Shown: positions 28,868-36,269 of the stretch, piece by piece
Layout: each line of letters starts with the position of its first letter
How positions within the stretch are numbered: position 1 is the stretch's first letter
Assembly: GCF_018709685.1 (NCBI RefSeq)
Contig: NZ_JABDHQ010000002.1
Coordinates: forward strand, 230,976 to 294,975
Length of the DNA: 64,000 bases
Reading direction: 5' to 3'
From: Akkermansia muciniphila
GTDB taxonomy: Bacteria; Verrucomicrobiota; Verrucomicrobiia; Verrucomicrobiales; Akkermansiaceae
Notes under the pieces: model-generated
The model's input: the letters and a program-made list of their open reading frames with translations, nothing else
Databases searched by the model: none
What the model was told of the DNA's origin: nothing
Program-made: the position numbers and the translations under genes

Positions 28868-28938
28868 GCCTTCATAACTCCCCCAATCGCGGGAAGGAGT
28901 CAAGCCGGAACATTATGCCCGGCTGCACAACATCACTC

Positions 28939-28966
28939 TTCACTTTTACCCGTGATTTCGCATAAT
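28939..28966 (+). promoter_or_regulatory. Promoter of coaB, likely leaderless
   Basis: TTCACT and CATAAT are 16 bases apart. The -10 box ends 7 bases before the ATG at 28974, so transcription should start at or next to the start codon. The other ATG (28965) lies inside the -10 box and is unlikely to be used. Confidence 0.5.
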
Positions 28967-28973
28967 GCCGCCC

Positions 28974-29624
28974 ATGCGTTTTCTCATCACGGCAGGCCCC
29001 ACCAGGGAAGCGATTGACCCCGTCAGATACCTCACCAACCGTTCCTCCGGGAAAATGGGGTATTGCCTGGCGGAAGCGGCAGTGCATGAAGGCCACAGCG
29101 TCCTGCTGGTTTCCGGCCCCACCTCCCTGGATATTCCGCACGGCGTGGACTTCCTGCCGGTGGAGAGCGCGCAGGAAATGTATGACGCCGTGAAGAACCA
29201 GGCGCCCTATGCGGACGCCGCCATTCTCAGCGCCGCCGTGGCGGACTACCGCCCCGTCTTCGTTCCGGACCGCAAGATCAAGAAAACGGGGGAACGCATG
29301 GTTCTGGAGCTGGAACGCACCGGAGACATCCTGGGCTCCATGCGCACGGAATTCGGCTTCAGCGGCGTCCTGATAGGCTTTGCGGCGGAAACCCACGACG
29401 TGGAGGATTACGCCCGCGGCAAGCTGGAACGCAAACGGTGCGACATGGTTGTAGCTAACGACGTTTCCCGCAGCGACATCGGCTTTGATTCCTCGGAAAA
29501 TGAAGTCATGCTCGTCTATCCGGACCGGACGGAACTGCTGGAAAAAGCTCCTAAAACACAGATCGCCCTCCGGATCATTGAACGCGCCTCCCGTCTTGCG
29601 CAGGAAAAAGGGGCGTCATGCTGA
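28974..29624 (+). CDS. coaB: Phosphopantothenate-cysteine ligase (stand-alone CoaB)
   Basis: 216 residues. It joins 4'-phosphopantothenate to cysteine in CoA synthesis. The start MRFLITAGPTREAIDPVRYL contains the family signature, followed by NRSSGKMGYCLAEAA; SAAVADYRP and KIKKTGERM mark the active-site region, and GFAAETHD with ANDVSRSDIGFDSSENEV completes the domain. In most bacteria this is the C-terminal half of CoaBC; here it is a separate gene about 9 kb from coaC. The nucleotide dependence (ATP or CTP) is not readable with confidence. Confidence 0.9.
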   Translation: MRFLITAGPTREAIDPVRYLTNRSSGKMGYCLAEAAVHEGHSVLLVSGPTSLDIPHGVDFLPVESAQEMYDAVKNQAPYADAAILSAAVADYRPVFVPDRKIKKTGERMVLELERTGDILGSMRTEFGFSGVLIGFAAETHDVEDYARGKLERKRCDMVVANDVSRSDIGFDSSENEVMLVYPDRTELLEKAPKTQIALRIIERASRLAQEKGASC

Positions 29625-29734
29625 CCGGCATACCCGTTCCGTGCTTGAACCGTGCCGGAGTTTTTTCCATGATAAAGCACTAATCGTCTCAGGACGCCCT
29701 CACCCCCCTCCCCAGAACCGCAGCTTTACCTTTC

Positions 29735-30856
29735 ATGCCCGTCACTCTTCAGGATTTAGGCTGGAACGACCACTTTCAACGCGCTTTCAACGCTGTCGCC
29801 AAGCCCGGCTGGATTCCGGGACGCCTCATCCGGGAAACGAAAATCAATTTTACCGCCCTGCTGGACGGGGGGGAAGACGTGGATGCCGTCGTCAGCGGAA
29901 AACTCTGGCATGACGCGGCCACGGATGCGGAACTGCCCGCCGTGGGAGACTGGGTGGCGATTGATCCGGGAGAAGCCGGAGATGAAGCCGTCATACGCGC
30001 CATTCTTCCCCGCCAGACCTGTTTTTCCCGTAAAGCGCCGGGAAAAAGCAGCGCAGAACAGGTACTGGGAACAAACGTGGACATTGTGGCCGTGGTGACG
30101 GAACCCGGCACGGATTTCAACCCCAGGCGCATGGAGCGCTATTTTACCCTCATCCGGCGCAGCGGCGCCACCCCCCTCATCCTGCTTAACAAGGCGGACC
30201 TTTTTTCCAAGGAGGAAGTGAAGGAAGCCATGCAGACCCTCCGGGAGCTGTCCCCGGAATGCACCATCATCAGCATCAGCGCCCTGCACAACAAGGGAAT
30301 CAAGGAATTCCGCAAATGCCTCTCCAAGGGGCAGACCATCTCCATCGTCGGTTCCTCCGGTGTGGGGAAATCCACGCTGGTCAATACCCTGCTGGGGGAT
30401 GAATGGCTCTGGACGGGGGAAGTGAACGAGGTAACCGGCAAGGGACGCCACACCACCGTGGCGCGGGAACTGGTGCTGCTCAAGCACGGCGGCCTGCTGA
30501 TTGACAATCCCGGCATCCGGGAAATCCAGATGTGGACGGATGAACACACCCTCCGGGAAAGCTTTGCGGATCTGACGGAGCTGGCCCATGAGTGCAAATT
30601 CGCGGATTGCAGCCATGGCACGGATTCCGGCTGCGCCATCCGGAAAGCCGTGGATGAAGGGCGGCTGGACAAGGAGCGGTATCTCAATTTCCTGAATCTG
30701 GAAGATGAAATAGCCCGGCTGGCCAAACGCCAGAAAAAGAGGCAGATGAACGTGGAACGGGCCGGAAAGAGGGACCGGAAGGTGCAGGCCCGCAATTACG
30801 AGGACCGCGTGGACCTGGAACGCCGCCACAAGCCCAACCAACGCAGCCATGACTGA
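29735..30856 (+). CDS. rsgA: Ribosome small-subunit GTPase A
   Basis: 373 residues. Circularly permuted GTPase that checks late 30S assembly. An N-terminal OB-fold (about 40-110) is followed by the permuted motifs: NKAD 152-155, P-loop GSSGVGKST 206-214, and DNPG 257-260. The C-terminal zinc knuckle has Cys-Lys-Phe-Ala-Asp-Cys-Ser-His and a further Cys in DSGC. The last 60 residues are Arg/Lys-rich and extend past the family's core, probably contacting rRNA. It is 110 bases after coaB. Confidence 0.93.
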   Translation: MPVTLQDLGWNDHFQRAFNAVAKPGWIPGRLIRETKINFTALLDGGEDVDAVVSGKLWHDAATDAELPAVGDWVAIDPGEAGDEAVIRAILPRQTCFSRKAPGKSSAEQVLGTNVDIVAVVTEPGTDFNPRRMERYFTLIRRSGATPLILLNKADLFSKEEVKEAMQTLRELSPECTIISISALHNKGIKEFRKCLSKGQTISIVGSSGVGKSTLVNTLLGDEWLWTGEVNEVTGKGRHTTVARELVLLKHGGLLIDNPGIREIQMWTDEHTLRESFADLTELAHECKFADCSHGTDSGCAIRKAVDEGRLDKERYLNFLNLEDEIARLAKRQKKRQMNVERAGKRDRKVQARNYEDRVDLERRHKPNQRSHD

Positions 30857-30859
30857 TTC

Positions 30860-30876
30860 CAAGTCAAATTGACTTG
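30860..30876 (+). repeat. Perfect 17-base palindrome before the aspartyl protease gene
   Basis: CAAGTCAA and TTGACTTG around a central A. It overlaps the -35 box of the promoter at 30874-30902, so it may be an operator. Confidence 0.5.
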
Positions 30877-30902
30877 TCAAACCACAGGGGTTCGCCTACC
30901 TG
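30874..30902 (+). promoter_or_regulatory. Promoter-like pair, possibly leaderless
   Basis: TTGTCA and TACCTG are 17 bases apart, with the -10 box ending 6 bases before ATG 30909. The geometry is close to that at coaB and bioB. Confidence 0.4.
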
Positions 30903-30908
30903 TAAGGG

Positions 30909-31880
30909 ATGCCTCTGCCGCTCCGCATTTTCCGTATTTCCGCCGCCGTCCTGGTGCTTGGCGCGCTCCCTCTTTCCGCAGCGGAACCAGCCGACCCCGC
31001 CCAGGCCAAACCCGTGGTTTCCATCACCAGCCTGGCCCCTGTCCGGCTGGCGCGGGACGCCCACAGCAATCTTCTGGTGGCCCAGTGCACCGTGAACGGC
31101 GTTCCATGCAGCCTCATTGTAGATACGGCGGCGTCACACACCACCTTTGACGTTAAATTCATCAAGAAGAATTTTCCCGGCCTGCCTCTTCAGAACGCTC
31201 AAATCGCCCCCGGCTCCAACGTCAATACCGTCCCCCAGCTGTTTCCCGTGCAGTCTTTCTCCATCGGAGGGCTTCAGATTAAAAACTTCTTCGGCTTCGC
31301 CCTGGACCTGACTCCCCTTCAAAAAGACATGCAGGTACAGGTGGACGGCATTCTGGGAATCAATTACCTGGGCTTTTCCCCGTTCCTGCTGTCCGTAAAG
31401 GATGCCTCCCTGCAATTCCTGGAACGCTCCAGTTTTCCGGTTCAGCGCATGAAGCCCCTGGACGTGGAACGCCACGCCTCCGGAATTTTCTATGTCCGCT
31501 GCTCCCGCGGCGGAGATTCCTTCCTGCTGGCCCTGGACTCCGGCTCCTCCCTTTCCCTGGCCCCGCTGGAACAGTGGCCCGCCAACCCGGACGGAAGCCA
31601 GCTTACGGCGAAGGCGTCCGACATCAACGGGCACAGCGGAGACCGCAACGTTATGAAACTTGGCGTTCCCTCCACGCTCCGCATGGGGCCGGACTTCCAG
31701 TTGGAAGGCCTCTCCTTTGCTGTGACCGGAACAGGCGGCAGATGCCAGATCGGCGTGGATACCCTCAAGCACTTTGACATCATCATTGACGCTCCGCAGG
31801 GGGAAGTCTTCGCCCTGCCTCCCCACTCCAAACCGGAGCCCCGCGGGAAAAAGGCTCCCGCCGTCAAACGGGAATCTTGA
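30909..31880 (+). CDS. Secreted aspartyl protease-like protein (two retropepsin-like lobes)
   Basis: 323 residues with a signal peptide to about residue 24. Two lobes are visible, each with a potential catalytic Asp: Asp72 in VDTAASHTTF (Ala replaces the usual Gly) and Asp210 in ALDSGSSLSL. Each is followed by a hydrophobic-glycine strand (GILGINYL, IGVDTLKHFDIIID). This is the pepsin-like layout seen in clan AA proteins; the DTA in lobe 1 is a conservative change, and activity is not certain. The 3' end overlaps the convergent kdtA end by 17 bases. Confidence 0.72.
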   Translation: MPLPLRIFRISAAVLVLGALPLSAAEPADPAQAKPVVSITSLAPVRLARDAHSNLLVAQCTVNGVPCSLIVDTAASHTTFDVKFIKKNFPGLPLQNAQIAPGSNVNTVPQLFPVQSFSIGGLQIKNFFGFALDLTPLQKDMQVQVDGILGINYLGFSPFLLSVKDASLQFLERSSFPVQRMKPLDVERHASGIFYVRCSRGGDSFLLALDSGSSLSLAPLEQWPANPDGSQLTAKASDINGHSGDRNVMKLGVPSTLRMGPDFQLEGLSFAVTGTGGRCQIGVDTLKHFDIIIDAPQGEVFALPPHSKPEPRGKKAPAVKRES

Positions 31881-33150
31881 GCATGATGCAGATCATGCGG
31901 ATGGTGCGCGCCGTAGCGCCGAAATGGGCCTTCAGCGCCACCTGGGCGCGCGAGGACTGGGCATGGGCCAGAAGCGGATTGTCCAGCATCTCCTTAAGCA
32001 CGTCCGCCAGGCGGTCTTCCTCACACCGTGTGATGCCGTCCACGCCTTCAAGCAACTGGACCAGCGCGTCAAAATTCTCCATGTGCGGCCCCGTCAGCAC
32101 GGGCACGCCGCAGGCCACGGCCTCCGCCGGGTTCTGGCCGCCGTCCGCCAGAAAGCTCTTGCCGATCACGGCCACGTCCGCCAGGGCGGTCCAGTCCCTC
32201 AGCTCCCCGGTGGTATCCGCAATGTAGCAAACCTGCTCCTTCAGGGTTTCCGGAAGCTCGCCGTCCGTCCGCAGCACGCACTGCCAGCCATGGGCCTCCA
32301 GGTCACGCACCACCGCATGGCGGCGTTCCGCATGCCGGGGGACGATCAGGGGAAAGCCTCCCGCCTTGCGCACCGCCTCCGCAATCAGGATTTCCTCTCC
32401 CTCATGGGTACTGGCGGCCAGCACTACGGGCTTGCCGCGCTTCAACTTTTCCAGAATGGCGGAAAACTCCGGGTTGGGTTCCCTCCGGTCCGCCATCTGC
32501 TGGTCAAACTTGATGCTGCCCGTCACATGAATGATGGAAGGGGGCACCCCCACGGATTCAAAGCGACGCACATCCCCCTTGTCCTGCACGCCCATGGCGT
32601 CCAGCGCGGAGAAGTAATACCGTGATATCCATTTGAAGGCGCGGTAGCGGCTTTCAGACCGCGCGGACATGCGAGCATTAATCATCGCCATGGGAATGCC
32701 GCGCACCTTGGCCGCACGGGCAAAGTTGGGCCATAGTTCCGCTTCCACCAGCACGATGGCCTCCGGTTCAAAACGGTCAAAGCACCGCCCCGGCAGCCCC
32801 AGCAGGTCAAAGGGCGCATAAATCACGCGCACACCGGGCACCTGAGCGTTCACCGCCGTGTCATGCCCCGTAGCCGTGCTCGTGGCCAGCACGGCGGAAC
32901 CGCCGCGCTCCCGGAGCCACGCCCGGAGAAACTTGAGGGCCAGCACCACTTCACCCACGCTCACGGCATGGACGTACAGCACTCCCTTGGGCTCCCGGTT
33001 GTAGGAGACCCGGTACAGGCCGAAGCGTTCCAGCAGCCCCGTGCCGAATCCGCCGCGCCTTTTCTGCTTGAGCAGGTAGGAGGGGAGCGTCACCAGCCAC
33101 CCGACGGTGTACAGGACGTTGTAACAGAGAGAGAACAGGAAGGCTTTCAT
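31864..33150 (-). CDS. kdtA: 3-deoxy-D-manno-octulosonic acid (Kdo) transferase
   Basis: 428 residues. Inner-membrane glycosyltransferase that adds Kdo to lipid IVA, the link to the LPS core. An N-terminal anchor segment is followed by RRGGFGTGLLERFG, then VHAVSVGEVVLALKFL; the donor-binding C-terminal lobe shows PVVLAASTHEGEEIL and GGQNPAEAVACGVPVLTGPH. The number of Kdo units added cannot be deduced. Its ATG overlaps the rsmD stop codon by the ATGA arrangement, so translation is probably coupled. This supports a Gram-negative envelope. Confidence 0.92.
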   Translation of the reverse strand: MKAFLFSLCYNVLYTVGWLVTLPSYLLKQKRRGGFGTGLLERFGLYRVSYNREPKGVLYVHAVSVGEVVLALKFLRAWLRERGGSAVLATSTATGHDTAVNAQVPGVRVIYAPFDLLGLPGRCFDRFEPEAIVLVEAELWPNFARAAKVRGIPMAMINARMSARSESRYRAFKWISRYYFSALDAMGVQDKGDVRRFESVGVPPSIIHVTGSIKFDQQMADRREPNPEFSAILEKLKRGKPVVLAASTHEGEEILIAEAVRKAGGFPLIVPRHAERRHAVVRDLEAHGWQCVLRTDGELPETLKEQVCYIADTTGELRDWTALADVAVIGKSFLADGGQNPAEAVACGVPVLTGPHMENFDALVQLLEGVDGITRCEEDRLADVLKEMLDNPLLAHAQSSRAQVALKAHFGATARTIRMICIMLKIPV

Positions 33151-33728
33151 TTTACTTCTTCAGGCAATCGATAGAACAGCAGCATATTTTTCCCGTACCG
33201 GCGCGTATCCACCAGTTCCAGGCCGTCAAACTCCGCGGCGCCTTCCCTGCCGGTTCCCCAGCCTTCCTGCACTTCCGCGATAAACAGGCCGCCCTCCTTC
33301 AGCAGTCCGGAAATTCCGGCCTGCGCCAGCTCCACAATAAAATCACGGTCCGCCGGGCCCTTGCAGTAGGGGGGGTCCGCAAAAATGACGTCGTACTTCC
33401 TGCCAGCCAGCAGTTCCCTTTTCACAAACTGGACGGCGTCCCCCTGGATGACGGTTCCGCCTTCCAGCCCGGTTTTGGCAAGGTTGGCTTTAGCCGTGGC
33501 GCAGGAGAGACGGGAAAAGTCCACCATGCGGGAGCTTCTGGCCCCGCGGCTCAGGGCCTCCAGGCCGAACGCCCCGGAACCGGTGAATAAATCCAGCACC
33601 TCGGCATGCTCAATCAACGGGTGCAGGATGGAAAAAAGGGCTTCCCTGACCCGGTCGGTCGTGGGCCGTACTTCCCCCTTGGGGACAGACAGGGCTATGC
33701 CGCCGGCCTTTCCGCTGATGATACGCAT
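33147..33728 (-). CDS. rsmD: 16S rRNA (guanine(966)-N2)-methyltransferase
   Basis: 193 residues from ATG 33728, beginning MRIISGKAGGIAL, the family's usual start; the frame extends further upstream but reads low-quality sequence. SAM-binding motif I is VLDLFTGSGAFGLEALSRGA, and the catalytic motif IV is ADPPY in VIFADPPYCKG. It methylates G966 of 16S rRNA during 30S assembly. It is coupled to kdtA through the ATGA overlap and follows the 33761-34522 gene after 32 bases. Confidence 0.92.
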   Translation of the reverse strand: MRIISGKAGGIALSVPKGEVRPTTDRVREALFSILHPLIEHAEVLDLFTGSGAFGLEALSRGARSSRMVDFSRLSCATAKANLAKTGLEGGTVIQGDAVQFVKRELLAGRKYDVIFADPPYCKGPADRDFIVELAQAGISGLLKEGGLFIAEVQEGWGTGREGAAEFDGLELVDTRRYGKNMLLFYRLPEEVK

Positions 33729-33760
33729 GTTGTTACCGGAAATGAAAGGAACGTCATGCC

Positions 33761-34522
33761 CTACTGGCGGGCCTTGGCCTTGGCCTTTTCCAGCAGGGGG
33801 TCTCCCGTGACGCGGGTGATGGGAACGCGCAGCACGATGGACTGGTTGGCAATGGCAATATTGTCCGGATTCTTCTCGGACATGTTGTAGACGAAATAGG
33901 CGTACTTGCCGTCCTTGGTCTTGCCCGCAATGATGGTTTCCGTAAGGGTGGAAAGGATGGTCTTCTTTTCCATGGTCCATTCCTTGCCGCTCCAAGCGCC
34001 GTATACATTCAGGTCATCGTAAGACACATCCCCCTTCAGGGTCAGGACGCCGTTGGGGGAAATCCAGGTCTTGTTATTGGAGTCATACTTCAGCGTGCTC
34101 ATGGGCAGCGGCCCCTGCTGGGCCAGGGCGGCCAGATTCCAGATGCCGCGTTCCCCGGAGGGGAAAACGCCCAGAGCCACCGGGGCGACTTCCTGCACCT
34201 GCTTGAGCTTCCAGCATTCCAGGTACTTGGCATATTCATCCTTGGTCCAGCCCAGGCGTTCGTCATAAGGGACGGGCTGTCCGGGAATGATTTGGCTGAC
34301 CAGTTCTTTTTTGTCCTTGTCTGGCAAAGCGGCAAAAACGCCGTCAATTTTCTCCATGAACGGCTGGAGGCTTTCATCAAGCACAACGCTGACAGCGGAG
34401 GCCTCCACCATTTTGCCTACCGGAAGATATTCATCAATAATTTCCGGCTTTTCTGCTGCGTACAGGGAAGAAACCAGAGCGGGGACCATCAGTATTAAAG
34501 CCAGATTGCGGAGCGCTTTCAT
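33761..34522 (-). CDS. Secreted protein of unknown function
   Basis: 253 residues from ATG 34522 with a signal peptide (MKALRNLALILMVPALV, cut near residue 22). I recognise no domain. The mature protein has a helical N-terminal half with Glu/Lys-rich segments and a C-terminal beta-rich part (GVLTLKGDVSYDD, TETIIAGKTKDGKYAYFVYN). It lies upstream of rsmD-kdtA on the same strand; that may be chance, but a role in envelope or LPS upkeep cannot be excluded. Confidence 0.7.
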   Translation of the reverse strand: MKALRNLALILMVPALVSSLYAAEKPEIIDEYLPVGKMVEASAVSVVLDESLQPFMEKIDGVFAALPDKDKKELVSQIIPGQPVPYDERLGWTKDEYAKYLECWKLKQVQEVAPVALGVFPSGERGIWNLAALAQQGPLPMSTLKYDSNNKTWISPNGVLTLKGDVSYDDLNVYGAWSGKEWTMEKKTILSTLTETIIAGKTKDGKYAYFVYNMSEKNPDNIAIANQSIVLRVPITRVTGDPLLEKAKAKARQ

Positions 34523-34586
34523 AACGTATATGTGCATTTTACTCAACAAAAGACCCTTGGCAAGAGTCAAAGTGAGTGTTATCCGT

Positions 34587-35039
34587 ATGTACATCATGAA
34601 TTGGAAGTTACTTTTCACTACCCTGGCCGCCGCTCTGAGCCTTGCTTCCTGCGTGTCCACACCCGCATCCCGCATCCAGAAAAACCCGGTTCTTTTCAAT
34701 TCCCTGCCATCCTCCCAGAAGACGCTGGTGGAAGCCGGGCAAATTGCTGAAGGCATGTCTCCGCCCGCCGTTTTCCTGGCCTGGGGAGACCCCTCCGCCG
34801 TAGCTGAAGGCAACCTTGACGGGAAGCCCGCCACCCGCTGGATTTATTCTTCCCTCCAGCCGGTTTACTCCCCGCCGCCCGCTTTCTGGGCCGGCCCGTA
34901 CTGGGGCGGCCCCTATTGGGGACCGGGGTTCTACAGCCCCTATTACCCGTATTACAATGACGTCACCTATGTTCCGGTGAATACCGGATACGTGCTGTTC
35001 ATCAACGGCAAGGTGAAATCCTGGGAACGCAGGCGCTGA
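34587..35039 (+). CDS. Lipoprotein, Pro/Tyr-rich
   Basis: 150 residues from ATG 34587 (or 34596). A signal peptide ends in a lipobox, SLASCVST. The mid-part (GQIAEGMSPPAVFLAWGDPSAV) is reminiscent of the SmpA/BamE-like lipoproteins, with a GMsxxxvxxxxGxP pattern, but the C-terminal third is a Tyr/Pro/Gly-rich repeat (GPYWGGPYWGP, PYYPYYND) of unknown role. It is divergent from the 33761-34522 gene, sharing about 64 bases of intergenic DNA. Confidence 0.68.
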   Translation: MYIMNWKLLFTTLAAALSLASCVSTPASRIQKNPVLFNSLPSSQKTLVEAGQIAEGMSPPAVFLAWGDPSAVAEGNLDGKPATRWIYSSLQPVYSPPPAFWAGPYWGGPYWGPGFYSPYYPYYNDVTYVPVNTGYVLFINGKVKSWERRR

Positions 35040-35082
35040 CCCCGGAAGGGAAATCGGCAAAGCCCTTGCCGGGCACGGAACG

Positions 35083-35126
35083 GCGGCGCAGCGCACGGGA
35101 CCGGTCCCGCATGATGCGCCGCTTTT
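35083..35126 (+). terminator. Terminator after the 34587 lipoprotein gene
   Basis: Eight-bp arms (35083-35090 with 35115-35122) enclose a self-complementary CGGGACCGGTCCCG. It ends in TTTT. Confidence 0.7.
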
Positions 35127-35177
35127 CCCGTTCCATGACACGCTTCCCTCCGCTCCTCCGTTCAGGAAGACCGCCGC

Positions 35178-36104
35178 CTAATCCCTGCCCTTGGACAGAG
35201 GGCGTTCCAGTTCCTTCCGGAACGTGGGGAAGAACTCCTTCAATTCCCCGGGCACCTTCGGATATTCCAGCTTCATTTCCGCCAGGGCTTCCACCATGGC
35301 GCACATGCAGACAAGCCGGGAAAACCATTTGTTGTCCGCCGGCACCACATACCACGGGGCTTCCGGGGAGGACGTGTGCCGTATCATTTCCTGGTAAGCC
35401 TTCTGGTACTCGTCCCAGAACTCGCGTTCATGGATGTCCCCCTCTGAAAATTTCCAGTTCTTGTCCGGGGTATCCAGCCGCGCCAGCAGGCGCTTTCTCT
35501 GCTCCTCCGAGGAAATATGAAGAAATATTTTCACGATCCGCGTCTTGTTGGCAAGCAGGTGGCGCTCCAGGTTGTTGATGGACTTGAATCTCTCCTTCCA
35601 GAACGACCGCTTGGCATGGGCGGGATCAAACCCCTCCCCGGCCAGAAATTCCGGATGCACGCGCACGCTCAGCACCTCCTCATAGTAGGAGCGGTTGAAA
35701 ATGCCGATCATCCCGCGCCGGGGAAGACGGCACACGCACCGCCACAGAAAGTCATGGCCCCGTTCCAGGGTGGTGGGCTGCTTGAAGCTGCTGACTACGC
35801 AGCCCTGGGGATTAATACCCCCCATCACATGCTTCACGATGCCGTCCTTGCCCGCGCTGTCCATGGCCTGAAGAACCACCAGCAGCGCATAGGATTCACT
35901 GGCATATAACACCTCCTGAAGCTGTTCCAGCAGTTGGATTCCCTTCTCCAGCTTGTCAACGGCCTCTTTCTTGCTGTCCTTGTCCAGCTTGCCGAGGTCG
36001 CCCGGATCGTAATGGGACAGCTTGAAGCCCTCCCCGTCCGTCACCCGGTACGGCTCAATGAATTTTTTGCAGCGTTTGACCAGATCAGCGGGAATATTCA
36101 TCAT
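35178..36104 (-). CDS. Polyphosphate kinase 2 family protein
   Basis: 308 residues from ATG 36104. PPK2-type enzymes transfer phosphate from polyphosphate to NDP or NMP. The P-loop AMDSAGKDG is followed by VKHVMGGINPQG; FNRSYYEEVL and the WYVVPADNKWFSR ending agree with the family. A single PPK2 domain of this length is usual. It resembles the PPK2 half of the protein at 24743-26086 but clearly differs in sequence, so they are separate paralogues about 10 kb apart. The nucleotide preference is unknown. Confidence 0.9.
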   Translation of the reverse strand: MMNIPADLVKRCKKFIEPYRVTDGEGFKLSHYDPGDLGKLDKDSKKEAVDKLEKGIQLLEQLQEVLYASESYALLVVLQAMDSAGKDGIVKHVMGGINPQGCVVSSFKQPTTLERGHDFLWRCVCRLPRRGMIGIFNRSYYEEVLSVRVHPEFLAGEGFDPAHAKRSFWKERFKSINNLERHLLANKTRIVKIFLHISSEEQRKRLLARLDTPDKNWKFSEGDIHEREFWDEYQKAYQEMIRHTSSPEAPWYVVPADNKWFSRLVCMCAMVEALAEMKLEYPKVPGELKEFFPTFRKELERPLSKGRD

Positions 36105-36148
36105 TCCCGTAATGACACCGTTCTGCGTCAATACGTTGAAACAACCGC

Positions 36149-36183
36149 AAAAAACTCCGGGCCTTCCTCCCTCCGGGGAAGGC
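36149..36183 (-). terminator. Terminator of the GH110-like gene
   Basis: On the minus strand, 7-bp arms (36161-36167 with 36177-36183) are followed by CCGGAG and six T. It lies about 86 bases after the gene's stop. Confidence 0.5.
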
Positions 36184-36269
36184 TGTTTCACGCCGTATTA
36201 CCCGGTCTTTGCGGAACGGAACTTCCACAAAGGCCGGACTTTCCGGTAAAACCGCGGGGCGGACAAACC

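Noticed and set aside
28965..28973. ATG 28965 as the coaB start
   Set aside because: This codon lies within the CATAAT -10 box, so it would not be on the mRNA; ATG 28974 gives a conserved N-terminus.
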